A stretch of DNA of 5,538 bases from Candidatus Cloacimonadota bacterium (lineage in GTDB: Bacteria > Cloacimonadota > Cloacimonadia > Cloacimonadales > Cloacimonadaceae), in NCBI GenBank assembly GCA_027318525.1, contig DAHVPA010000130.1:1-5538 (forward strand), given 5' to 3'. How positions within the stretch are numbered: position 1 is the first letter of the stretch; each line of letters starts with the position of its first letter. Position numbers and translations under genes: made by a program. The notes under the pieces were generated by a model. That model ran no database searches and was not told where the DNA came from. It saw nothing but the letters and a program-made list of their open reading frames with translations. This document shows positions 1-5,538 of this stretch, one piece after another.

Positions 1-114
1 GAATGGATGTTTTCCAGCGCAAAAGAATTCTTGGAATCAATTGACAGAACAGAAGCTATCAAACTATGGAAAAAATATCCTTTGCTTAACTATGGGGATG
101 GTTGGGATGAATAG
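1..114 (+). CDS. C-terminal end of an unidentified protein (5' end outside window)
   Basis: Frame 1 is open from the first base and ends at a TAG at 112-114, giving 37 residues that begin EWMFSSAKEF and end NYGDGWDE. The peptide looks like ordinary globular protein: an amphipathic helix-like stretch, then an aromatic and acidic tail. I do not recognise the family. The G+C content of this stretch is about 37%, clearly lower than the roughly 50% of the genes that follow, so it probably belongs to a different transcription unit. Frame 2 is also open here, to a TGA near 145, but its translation looks less protein-like. The main uncertainty is that only the tail is visible. Confidence 0.45.
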   Translation, partial: EWMFSSAKEFLESIDRTEAIKLWKKYPLLNYGDGWDE

Positions 115-133
115 AACGCAAACAACCATAGAT

Positions 134-162
134 TTGACCGCCTGAAGGCGGTACTACATACT
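134..162 (+). promoter_or_regulatory. Possible sigma70-type promoter overlapping the palindrome
   Basis: TTGACC at 134-139 matches the -35 consensus at 5 of 6 positions. A 17-nt spacer leads to CATACT at 157-162, which matches the -10 consensus at 4 of 6. The spacer and the end of the -35 contain the 137-152 palindrome, an arrangement that would suit an operator. A second -10-like hexamer, TATGAT at 164-169, has no good -35 at the right distance. A promoter for the operon is expected in this 86-nt gap, but the match is modest and the assignment is tentative. Confidence 0.25.
137..152. repeat. Perfect palindrome in the intergenic region (6-bp arms, 4-nt loop)
   Basis: ACCGCC (137-142) and GGCGGT (147-152) are perfect inverted repeats around TGAA. 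The hairpin is GC-rich in an otherwise AT-rich gap, lies 22 nt after the upstream stop codon and ends 48 nt before the ygeY-like start. No run of T follows (the next bases are ACTACATACTTTATG), so it is not a canonical intrinsic terminator. It could be a copy of a dispersed palindromic repeat, an operator, or a weak transcript end/processing hairpin. The inverted repeat is seen directly; the role is not known. Confidence 0.6.
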
Positions 163-187
163 TTATGATGGAATGAATTTAGTGTTT

Positions 188-193
188 AAGGAG
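188..193 (+). promoter_or_regulatory. Shine-Dalgarno site for the first operon gene
   Basis: AAGGAG at 188-193 lies 7 nt before the ATG at 201. It is the strongest ribosome-binding site in the window and fixes the start of the YgeY-type gene. The later genes in the operon have shorter or weaker sites, which fits this being the leading cistron. Confidence 0.8.
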
Positions 194-200
194 AAAAAGA

Positions 201-1403
201 ATGTATAAAGCAATATTGGAAAAAGCGAAGCATTACGAGCCGGAAACCACGCGTTTCCTCTGCGACATGATAGGACACCCCAGCTTTTCCACCAAGGAAA
301 AGGAAGTCATAGACTGCATCAGGGCTGAAATGGAAAAAGTCGGTTTTGACGAGGTTAAAGTTGACGGTCTGGGCAATGTCATCGGCAGGATTGGGCATGG
401 TGCTCGTGTAATCGCCTTCGATGCGCATATAGACACAGTTTATCCCGGCGAAATGTCGCTCTGGAAGACAGACCCTTTCAAAGCGGAAGTTAAAGACGGA
501 ATGGTCATCGGCAGGGGCAGCGTGGACCAGGAAAGCGGCATGGCTTCAATGGTCACGGCTGCACGCATTATCAAAGACCTGAACCTCAACGATAAATTCA
601 GCATTTACTTCACCGGTACAGTCATGGAAGAAGACTGCGACGGGCTGTGCTGGCAATACCTGATCAAAGAGGAAAAACTGGTGCCAGAACTGGTGGTCAT
701 CACCGAACCCACCAACCTCAATATCTACCGTGGGCATCGGGGCAGAATGGAAATGATGGTGCATATCAAGGGACTCTCCTGCCATGGTTCAGCTCCTGAG
801 CGTGGTGACAACGCCATCTACAAAATCAGCCGCATTGCCCTGGAAATCGAAAAACTGCACGACAGGCTGAAACACGACGACTTTCTGGGCAAAGGCAGCG
901 TGGCAGTGACCCAGGTGTTCTTTTCATCACCTTCGCAGTGTGCTGTTCCTGATGCCGCGTCCATCCAACTGGACAGAAGACTCACCTATGGGGAAACCAA
1001 GGAAAGCGCTGTAATGGAAGTGCAGGAAGCCGCTCGCAAAGCAGGTTATCCCGATGCGGTGGTGGAAGTTCTCAGATATGAGGAAGCTGCTTACACAGGC
1101 TTGGTCTATCCCACCGAAAAGTATTTTCCGACCTGGGTTTTGCCTGAGGATTCACATTGGCTTAGAACCGCTGAAGAAAGTTATAAAGAAGTGCTGGGAC
1201 GCAAGCCGTTGGTCGATAAATGGACCTTCAGCACTAATGCTGTAGCAATTATGGGGATGCACAATATCCCCTGTCTGGGTCTGGGTCCCGGTAACGAAAT
1301 CTATGCTCATGCACCCAATGAAGCTTGTCCGGTTGAGCATCTGACCCAGGCAGCGGCTTTTTATGCCGCATTGGTGTATGAATTGAACCAGAAGATAAAA
1401 TAA
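201..1403 (+). CDS. ygeY: YgeY-type M20 family metallohydrolase (putative selenium/purine-metabolism hydrolase)
   Basis: This 400-residue protein is a di-metal amidohydrolase/peptidase of the M20 (ArgE/DapE/carboxypeptidase G2) family, about the length of E. coli YgeY (about 403). Visible metal and catalytic residues are H76 and D78 (AHIDT), bridging D109 (GRGSVDQESG), general base E143 and ligand E144 (VMEEDCDG), E169 (ITEPT) and H370 (YAHAPNE). H195 (CHGSAPERGDN) sits in the lid/dimerisation domain, roughly residues 180-290. The stretches IGHGARVIAFDAHIDT, EEDCDGLCWQY, YRGHRGRMEM and CHGSAPERGDNAIYK are, as I remember them, hallmarks of the YgeY subgroup rather than of ArgE or DapE. No signal peptide is seen, so it should be cytosolic. 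The start is set by AAGGAG at 188-193. It leads an operon with a PLP enzyme, a cyclic amidohydrolase and a molybdenum hydroxylase. That context suggests it hydrolyses an acyl- or ureido-amino acid from heterocycle breakdown. The exact substrate is inferred, not shown. Confidence 0.88.
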   Translation: MYKAILEKAKHYEPETTRFLCDMIGHPSFSTKEKEVIDCIRAEMEKVGFDEVKVDGLGNVIGRIGHGARVIAFDAHIDTVYPGEMSLWKTDPFKAEVKDGMVIGRGSVDQESGMASMVTAARIIKDLNLNDKFSIYFTGTVMEEDCDGLCWQYLIKEEKLVPELVVITEPTNLNIYRGHRGRMEMMVHIKGLSCHGSAPERGDNAIYKISRIALEIEKLHDRLKHDDFLGKGSVAVTQVFFSSPSQCAVPDAASIQLDRRLTYGETKESAVMEVQEAARKAGYPDAVVEVLRYEEAAYTGLVYPTEKYFPTWVLPEDSHWLRTAEESYKEVLGRKPLVDKWTFSTNAVAIMGMHNIPCLGLGPGNEIYAHAPNEACPVEHLTQAAAFYAALVYELNQKIK

Positions 1404-1413
1404 ACGAGGCACA

Positions 1414-2571
1414 ATGTTTTTTAAGCATTACCGCTGCACGCAGTGCGGAAAGGAATACAAACGGGATGAAGTGCGCTACCTCTGCCCTGATTGTTCCAAA
1501 GATTACAGGGCAGGCATGCCTTTAACCGGTGTATTGGAAGCCATCTTTGACTATGAGAGCATTGGCAGAAAATGGAAAGAAAATCCAGGCATAGAGCTGT
1601 TTGCAGCAGTTGAACCGGAATTCTATCCGGAACTGTCCGTCGGCAATACGCCCCTCTTCCGCTCCAATAGATTAGCAGAAGCAATCGGCTTGACGGACCT
1701 TTCCATCAAGAACGACGGACTCAATCCCAGCGGTTCGCTCAAAGATCGCGCTTCCCATTTGGTCGTGGCTGAAGCACTTCGTCTCAAAGAGAAAAAGGTG
1801 GTGACCGCCTCCACCGGTAATGCTGCCTGTGCGCTTTCTGCTCTTTGTGCCAGCGCTGGTTTGGAAGCAGTTATCTTTGCTCCCCAATCTGCTCCTCCAG
1901 CTAAGTTAGTGCAGATCAAAGTGCACGGTGCAACGCTGGTTACGGTGGATGGTACCTATGACGATGCCTTTGCCGCTTCGCTGGAATACACTACCAGAGA
2001 AGGCGGACTTAATCGCAATACAGGTTACCATCCACTCACTATCGAGGGTAAAAAGTCAGTTGGATTGGAGATTTACCTGCAGAACGGACAGAATGTGCCG
2101 GACTGGATTGTAGTCCCGGTCGGGGATGGAGTTATCTTAGCAGGAGTGCACAAAGCCTTTGTGGATCTGCAAAGGGCAGGCATCATCAGCCGGCTGCCGA
2201 GACTTTTGTCTGTGCAGGCGGAAAGCTCGGATGCGATAACGAAGTATTTTATCACAGGCAGGTATTCTGATGCTGTGAAGCCTTCCACCATAGCTGACTC
2301 CATTTCGGTGCGCACACCCAGCAATGCGCATTGGGCAGTGCGGGCTTTGAAAGAGACAAATGGCACATCCATCACTGTTACAGATGATGAGATAAGTCAG
2401 GCGCAGAATCTGTTAGCTAAAACCACCGGTGTGTTTGCCGAACCAGCAGCCTCTGCCGGATTGGCTGGTCTGATCAAAGCTGTCGGACAGCATACAATCA
2501 GCCGCACAGACAAGGTTGTGCTCCTGGTGACCGGACACGGACTCAAAGATATCGGGGCAGTAAAGGTATAG
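1414..2571 (+). CDS. Threonine synthase-family PLP enzyme with N-terminal zinc ribbon
   Basis: This 385-residue fold-type II PLP enzyme opens with a probable zinc ribbon, CxxC at C8/C11 and again at C24/C27. The PLP Schiff-base lysine is K110 in NPSGSLKDRAS. The cofactor/substrate loop is STGNAACA (133-140), the phosphate-binding Gly loop is PVGDG (235-239), and near the C terminus AEPAASAGLAG (342-352) and LLVTGHGLKD (370-379) are very like threonine synthase (ThrC), which converts O-phosphohomoserine to threonine. It departs from typical biosynthetic ThrC around the lysine, where I would expect SFKDRG and find SLKDRAS. It lies 10 nt after the YgeY-type gene, with GAGG at 1406-1409 only 4 nt before the ATG. 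In E. coli the neighbour of ygeY is ygeX, also fold-type II, which degrades 2,3-diaminopropionate to pyruvate and ammonia. A catabolic ammonia-lyase-like role is therefore possible. Family is confident; reaction is uncertain. Confidence 0.85.
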   Translation: MFFKHYRCTQCGKEYKRDEVRYLCPDCSKDYRAGMPLTGVLEAIFDYESIGRKWKENPGIELFAAVEPEFYPELSVGNTPLFRSNRLAEAIGLTDLSIKNDGLNPSGSLKDRASHLVVAEALRLKEKKVVTASTGNAACALSALCASAGLEAVIFAPQSAPPAKLVQIKVHGATLVTVDGTYDDAFAASLEYTTREGGLNRNTGYHPLTIEGKKSVGLEIYLQNGQNVPDWIVVPVGDGVILAGVHKAFVDLQRAGIISRLPRLLSVQAESSDAITKYFITGRYSDAVKPSTIADSISVRTPSNAHWAVRALKETNGTSITVTDDEISQAQNLLAKTTGVFAEPAASAGLAGLIKAVGQHTISRTDKVVLLVTGHGLKDIGAVKV

Positions 2572-2572
2572 C

Positions 2573-3871
2573 ATGAAGCAACTGCTCACAAGCGGTCAGG
2601 TCTGGCAGGAAGAGGGTTTCCGGCAACTGGACATTTTGATTGAGAACGGTGTTATTGCATCTGTATCTGAAAATATAAATGAACCGTCAGCTGAAATCAT
2701 AGACTGCAAAGGAACTTACATCATTCCCGCCATCTGCGATATGCATGTGCACGTAGGGGAAAAGGTCTGCGGACTTGACCTGGCAGATGATTTTACCTCT
2801 CTGTCAAGGCTTGCTGATGCTTGCGGAATCAGCGCTATAGGAGCTTTTATCACAGAGCGTTCGGACAACGATAAAAAGAAAAAGTCCCTGCAGGCTCAGT
2901 ATGAGCAGGAAAAGACCAAAGCAGGGAAAGACTTCAAGCGCAAAATACATTGGCATCTGACTCCCACCCTGTCTGAGGTAAAGGATGTTTATCCATTACT
3001 GAAAGATGGCTGCGACCTGAAGTTTTACACCACTTACAAACCCAATGGTATTTACCGATCTTATAAAGAAATTGCCCAATGGATGAAGGAACTCAAGGAC
3101 CTCAAGCCGCGGATTCTGGTGCATTGCGAAGATGACGAGATTGTCACAGTAATGTCTGCCTTCCATCCTTTCCACAAGGCTTTTGACCATACACTGAGAC
3201 GTCCTGAAATGGCGGAAATCCTCTCTGTGGAGCGCATTCTTGACATTGCCATCCAGTATAATTATCCCGTGCATATCGTGCATGTTTCTGCTCCGGAAGC
3301 AGCTTTACTGATCAAACAGGCAAAAAAGTCCGCACCCGTTACCTGCGAGACTGCACCCCAGTATCTGCTCTTGAATGAAACCGTCCTGCAAGGTCTGGAC
3401 GGGCATCGCTGGCTTTGCACTCCACCGATTCGTAGCGAAAAATCTCACGGTCTAATGGTGGAGCTTTTGCAGGATAGCTTGTTTGACGCTATCGCTACCG
3501 ACCATTGTCCTTATAAGAAAGCTGACAAGGACTTCAATCATGACATCCCGGCGTATGTTCCAGTGGGTCTTGCGGGACTGGGTGCTACTCTGCCTGTCCT
3601 TATTGAGAACCTTGTTAAAACAGGCAAACTGCCTTTACAGAAACTGGTTCCACTGCTAACCTCCAATCCTGCCAAACTGATGAACTTCTACCCTCAATTT
3701 GGAAAAATCTCTGCCGGTTCGCAGGCTAACCTGTTGATTCTACAGGAAGAGCCTTTACAGGAAGCTGTGCCAGTCATTGCCAGCCTTGGCGACACTCACA
3801 ATCCCTGGCAGAACTTCACGCATACCCTTAACTACAAGCCTTTCGAGGTTGCTCATGACAAACAGTCCTAA
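2573..3871 (+). CDS. Dihydroorotase/dihydropyrimidinase-like cyclic amidohydrolase
   Basis: This 432-residue protein belongs to the amidohydrolase superfamily that opens cyclic amides (dihydroorotase, hydantoinase/dihydropyrimidinase, allantoinase). All binuclear-metal ligands are visible: H58 and H60 (DMHVHVG), the carboxylated lysine K150 (DLKFYTTYK), H184 (LVHCED), H237 (IVHVSAPEA) and catalytic D310 (ATDHCPY). Family signatures RRPEMAE (209-215), CETAPQYL (258-265) and LTSNPAKLM (362-370) are also present. The TDHCPY form resembles dihydropyrimidinase/hydantoinase more than the TDHAPH of pyrimidine-biosynthetic dihydroorotase. A lysine-rich segment at 101-104 lies in a loop before a charged helix. 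The C terminus is short, ending inside the usual last beta-sandwich strand. The ATG follows the previous stop by 1 nt with AAGG-like bases at 2563-2566, so translation is probably coupled. By context it is the HyuA-like ring-opening step of the operon. A role as PyrC cannot be excluded but fits the neighbours poorly. Confidence 0.82.
   Translation: MKQLLTSGQVWQEEGFRQLDILIENGVIASVSENINEPSAEIIDCKGTYIIPAICDMHVHVGEKVCGLDLADDFTSLSRLADACGISAIGAFITERSDNDKKKKSLQAQYEQEKTKAGKDFKRKIHWHLTPTLSEVKDVYPLLKDGCDLKFYTTYKPNGIYRSYKEIAQWMKELKDLKPRILVHCEDDEIVTVMSAFHPFHKAFDHTLRRPEMAEILSVERILDIAIQYNYPVHIVHVSAPEAALLIKQAKKSAPVTCETAPQYLLLNETVLQGLDGHRWLCTPPIRSEKSHGLMVELLQDSLFDAIATDHCPYKKADKDFNHDIPAYVPVGLAGLGATLPVLIENLVKTGKLPLQKLVPLLTSNPAKLMNFYPQFGKISAGSQANLLILQEEPLQEAVPVIASLGDTHNPWQNFTHTLNYKPFEVAHDKQS
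3845..3848 (+). promoter_or_regulatory. Shine-Dalgarno site inside the amidohydrolase gene, for the molybdenum subunit
   Basis: GAGG at 3845-3848 (GAGGT with the next base) lies 6 nt before the ATG at 3855, within the last codons of the preceding gene. It decides the start of the molybdenum subunit and supports the 17-nt overlap between the two genes. Confidence 0.7.
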
Positions 3872-5538
3872 GCCCCATCCCGCCTGGCGTAATGACGCCA
3901 TTGCCAAAGTGACCGGCAAAGCCAAATACACCGATGACCTGAAAATGCATAACTGCCTGCAGGCAGTTCCCGTCTATTCGGACTACGTTTCCGCCAGGAT
4001 AATTTCCATCGATACTACAGAAGCAGCTAAACAGCCGGGAGTGGTGAAAGTCCTTACTTATAAAGACGTTCCTGGTAACCTGCAATTCGGTCAGATTATC
4101 CACGACTACTCCATTTTTGCCCACGACAGAATCCGCACCAGCGGAGATGTCATCGCTGTGATAATTGCCGAGAGCCGGCAGCAGGCAATCGCCGCCATTC
4201 CTTATGTTAAGCTGGTTGCGGAAGAATTGCCCGCTGTTCTGGATGCGGAAGAAGCTTTGAAAGAAAGTTCTCCGCTTGTGCATGAAAGCCATGGCAGCAA
4301 CGTTGCCAATTACCATTGTGTCCGCACTGGCGACACCGCTTTGGGAGAGAAAGATGCAGACATTATCATAGAGCAGGAATTCACCACCTCCCGCATCGAG
4401 CATGCCTATATGGAACCTGAGTCCGCCCTCTGCTGGCAACGTTCCGACGGCGTCATGGAAGTCTATGGCAGCATGCAGCACCCTTTCAGCACCCGACGCT
4501 TTGTGGCGGGCACCATTGGAAAGCCACTGAGCGATGTGGAAGTGAAGACAGTCCCGATGGGTGGCGGTTTTGGCGGCAAAGATGACACGGCAGCCATCGT
4601 CTGCGCCAGAGCGGCTTTAGCCTCGTTGCTGACAGGGCGTCCCGTTAAAATGACCTACACCCGCGAATGGTCAATGCGTGAAAGCTACAAGCGCCATCCC
4701 TATAAAATCAACTACCGCATGGGCTTGAAACAGGATGGCAAGATTACCTTTGTCAAAGTCCGGATTGTGGCAGATGGCGGTGCTTATTGTTCAGTAACGC
4801 CCTGGGTAACCTGGCGCTCGACCGTTCAGTGCTGCGGACCATATGAAGTTCCCAATGTCCACTGCGACGTTTACGGCGTTTATACTAATAACATTTACTG
4901 CGGCGCCATGCGCGGTTTCGGCTCACCCCAGGTCAATTTTGCCATTGAGCAATTGATTGAAATGGCAGCGGAAAAGGTGGGCATCGATGAAGTTGAAATG
5001 CGCCGCCGCAACATGGTACACCAGGGCTCGGTCACTGTCACCAATCAGAAGCTGGATGACCATACAGTCAGCCTGCAGCAGGTGCTGGACATCGTTTTAA
5101 AAGAAAGCGATTATTACAATAAACGCAAGCTCTGCTCGGACGGTGCGCCCAATCAGGAAGAATGGTACGGCATCGGGCTTGCCATCAGCTACCGCGGCAT
5201 GAGCCTGGGTGCAGAAGGGACGGACTTTAACAGTGCCATCATTAATGTGCAGCCGGACGGCAGTATATTGTTGGAAACCGGGGTGCACGAAAACGGACAA
5301 GGCAGCGAAAGCGCCATGATTCTGCTTTGTGCGGAGCATCTGGCTGTCAGCAAGGACCGCATCAGATACCGTCAACCCTCCACCAGTAATATTCCGGACG
5401 GAGGGACAACTGTCGCTTCCCGGGGTACCATCATGGGCGGTGGAGCGGTGGTAAATGCTGCCAAACAGCTCAGAGAACATATTGCCCGCGTAGTAGCTCC
5501 CGATTTATGCTGCCAGCCGGAAGCAGTTATCTTTGAGA
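3855..5538 (+). CDS. Xanthine dehydrogenase-family molybdopterin-binding subunit (3' end outside window)
   Basis: The frame stays open from the ATG at 3855 to the window edge, giving 561 residues of an expected 750 or so. The N-terminal a/b hammerhead domain spans roughly 14-130, with VTGKAKYTDDL at 19-29. The first molybdopterin domain (about 150-395) has MQHP (207-210), MGGGFGGKDD (235-244) and AMRGFGSPQ (351-359). The second begins near 410 and carries HENGQG (478-483). By spacing against bovine xanthine dehydrogenase as I remember it, Q208, R321, R353, F355 and Q482 match Q767, R880, R912, F914 and Q1040, and D243 stands where E802 is. The catalytic Glu equivalent to E1261 lies beyond the window. 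There is no fused 2Fe-2S domain at the N terminus, unlike E. coli XdhD, so separate Fe-S and FAD subunits are expected. It overlaps the upstream gene by 17 nt. No signal peptide is seen, so a cytosolic purine or N-heterocycle hydroxylase is the likeliest role. Confidence 0.88.
   Translation, partial: MTNSPKPHPAWRNDAIAKVTGKAKYTDDLKMHNCLQAVPVYSDYVSARIISIDTTEAAKQPGVVKVLTYKDVPGNLQFGQIIHDYSIFAHDRIRTSGDVIAVIIAESRQQAIAAIPYVKLVAEELPAVLDAEEALKESSPLVHESHGSNVANYHCVRTGDTALGEKDADIIIEQEFTTSRIEHAYMEPESALCWQRSDGVMEVYGSMQHPFSTRRFVAGTIGKPLSDVEVKTVPMGGGFGGKDDTAAIVCARAALASLLTGRPVKMTYTREWSMRESYKRHPYKINYRMGLKQDGKITFVKVRIVADGGAYCSVTPWVTWRSTVQCCGPYEVPNVHCDVYGVYTNNIYCGAMRGFGSPQVNFAIEQLIEMAAEKVGIDEVEMRRRNMVHQGSVTVTNQKLDDHTVSLQQVLDIVLKESDYYNKRKLCSDGAPNQEEWYGIGLAISYRGMSLGAEGTDFNSAIINVQPDGSILLETGVHENGQGSESAMILLCAEHLAVSKDRIRYRQPSTSNIPDGGTTVASRGTIMGGGAVVNAAKQLREHIARVVAPDLCCQPEAVIFE

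Noticed and set aside
2..145. Alternative coding tail in frame 2 at the left edge
   Set aside because: It is open to a TGA near 145, but its translation is rich in N, Q and T, has little sign of globular structure, and runs into the palindrome. Frame 1 is the better candidate.
137..152. Intrinsic terminator for the upstream gene
   Set aside because: The stem is only 6 bp and no U-rich tract follows, so the hairpin does not meet the usual criteria.
164..169. TATGAT as the -10 element of the operon promoter
   Set aside because: It matches 5 of 6 consensus positions, but the hexamer at the proper -35 distance (around 141-146, CCTGAA) is poor and there is no extended -10.
3828..4481. 217-codon open frame on the minus strand across the start of the molybdenum subunit gene
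   Set aside because: It is antisense to a well-supported coding region with clear motifs, has no recognisable domain, and its length is explained by the codon usage of the + strand gene.
5097..5480. 127-codon open frame on the minus strand
   Set aside because: It lies wholly opposite the second molybdopterin domain, including the HENGQG motif, and shows no family features of its own.
3855..5538. Selenocysteine-encoding in-frame TGA in the molybdenum subunit
   Set aside because: No in-frame TGA occurs in the visible part. In selenium-dependent molybdenum hydroxylases the selenium is a labile ligand of the metal, not selenocysteine, so its absence says nothing about selenium dependence.

Overview
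This window looks like part of a bacterial catabolic operon on the + strand. It has four tightly packed genes (201 to beyond 5538) preceded by the last 37 codons of an unrelated, AT-richer reading frame and a short intergenic region with a perfect 6-bp palindrome. All four starts are ATG with recognisable Shine-Dalgarno sites. The gene set (YgeY-type hydrolase, molybdenum hydroxylase, cyclic amidohydrolase) is typical of anaerobic or facultative bacteria that degrade purines and other N-heterocycles. Composition is near 50% G+C inside the operon and about 37% in the upstream tail. The phylum cannot be fixed from this sequence. The palindromic stretch near 134-160 resembles a dispersed element I loosely associate with Cloacimonadota-like genomes, but that is a weak memory, not evidence.

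Layout: 1-114 is the 3' end of an unidentified gene. 115-200 holds the palindrome (137-152), a possible promoter and a strong RBS. 201-1403 is an M20-family metallohydrolase of the YgeY type. 1414-2571 is a PLP enzyme of the threonine synthase family with an N-terminal zinc ribbon. 2573-3871 is a dihydroorotase/dihydropyrimidinase-type cyclic amidohydrolase with a full set of metal ligands. 3855-5538 is the first 561 codons of a xanthine dehydrogenase-family molybdopterin-binding subunit, cut by the window edge. Gene junctions are 10 nt, 1 nt and a 17-nt overlap, so the four genes are almost certainly co-transcribed and partly translationally coupled.

Taken together the genes resemble the ygeW-ygeX-ygeY-hyuA ... 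xdhD region of E. coli and the purine/urate clusters of anaerobic gut bacteria. A plausible but inferred division of labour is that the molybdenum enzyme oxidises or reduces the heterocycle, the cyclic amidohydrolase opens a ring amide, the YgeY-type hydrolase removes an acyl or carbamoyl group, and the PLP enzyme eliminates ammonia from the resulting amino acid. The unusual point is that the PLP slot, filled in E. coli by YgeX (diaminopropionate ammonia-lyase), is held here by a threonine synthase-like protein. The molybdenum subunit keeps several residues that bind the purine in bovine xanthine dehydrogenase, which supports a purine-like substrate.
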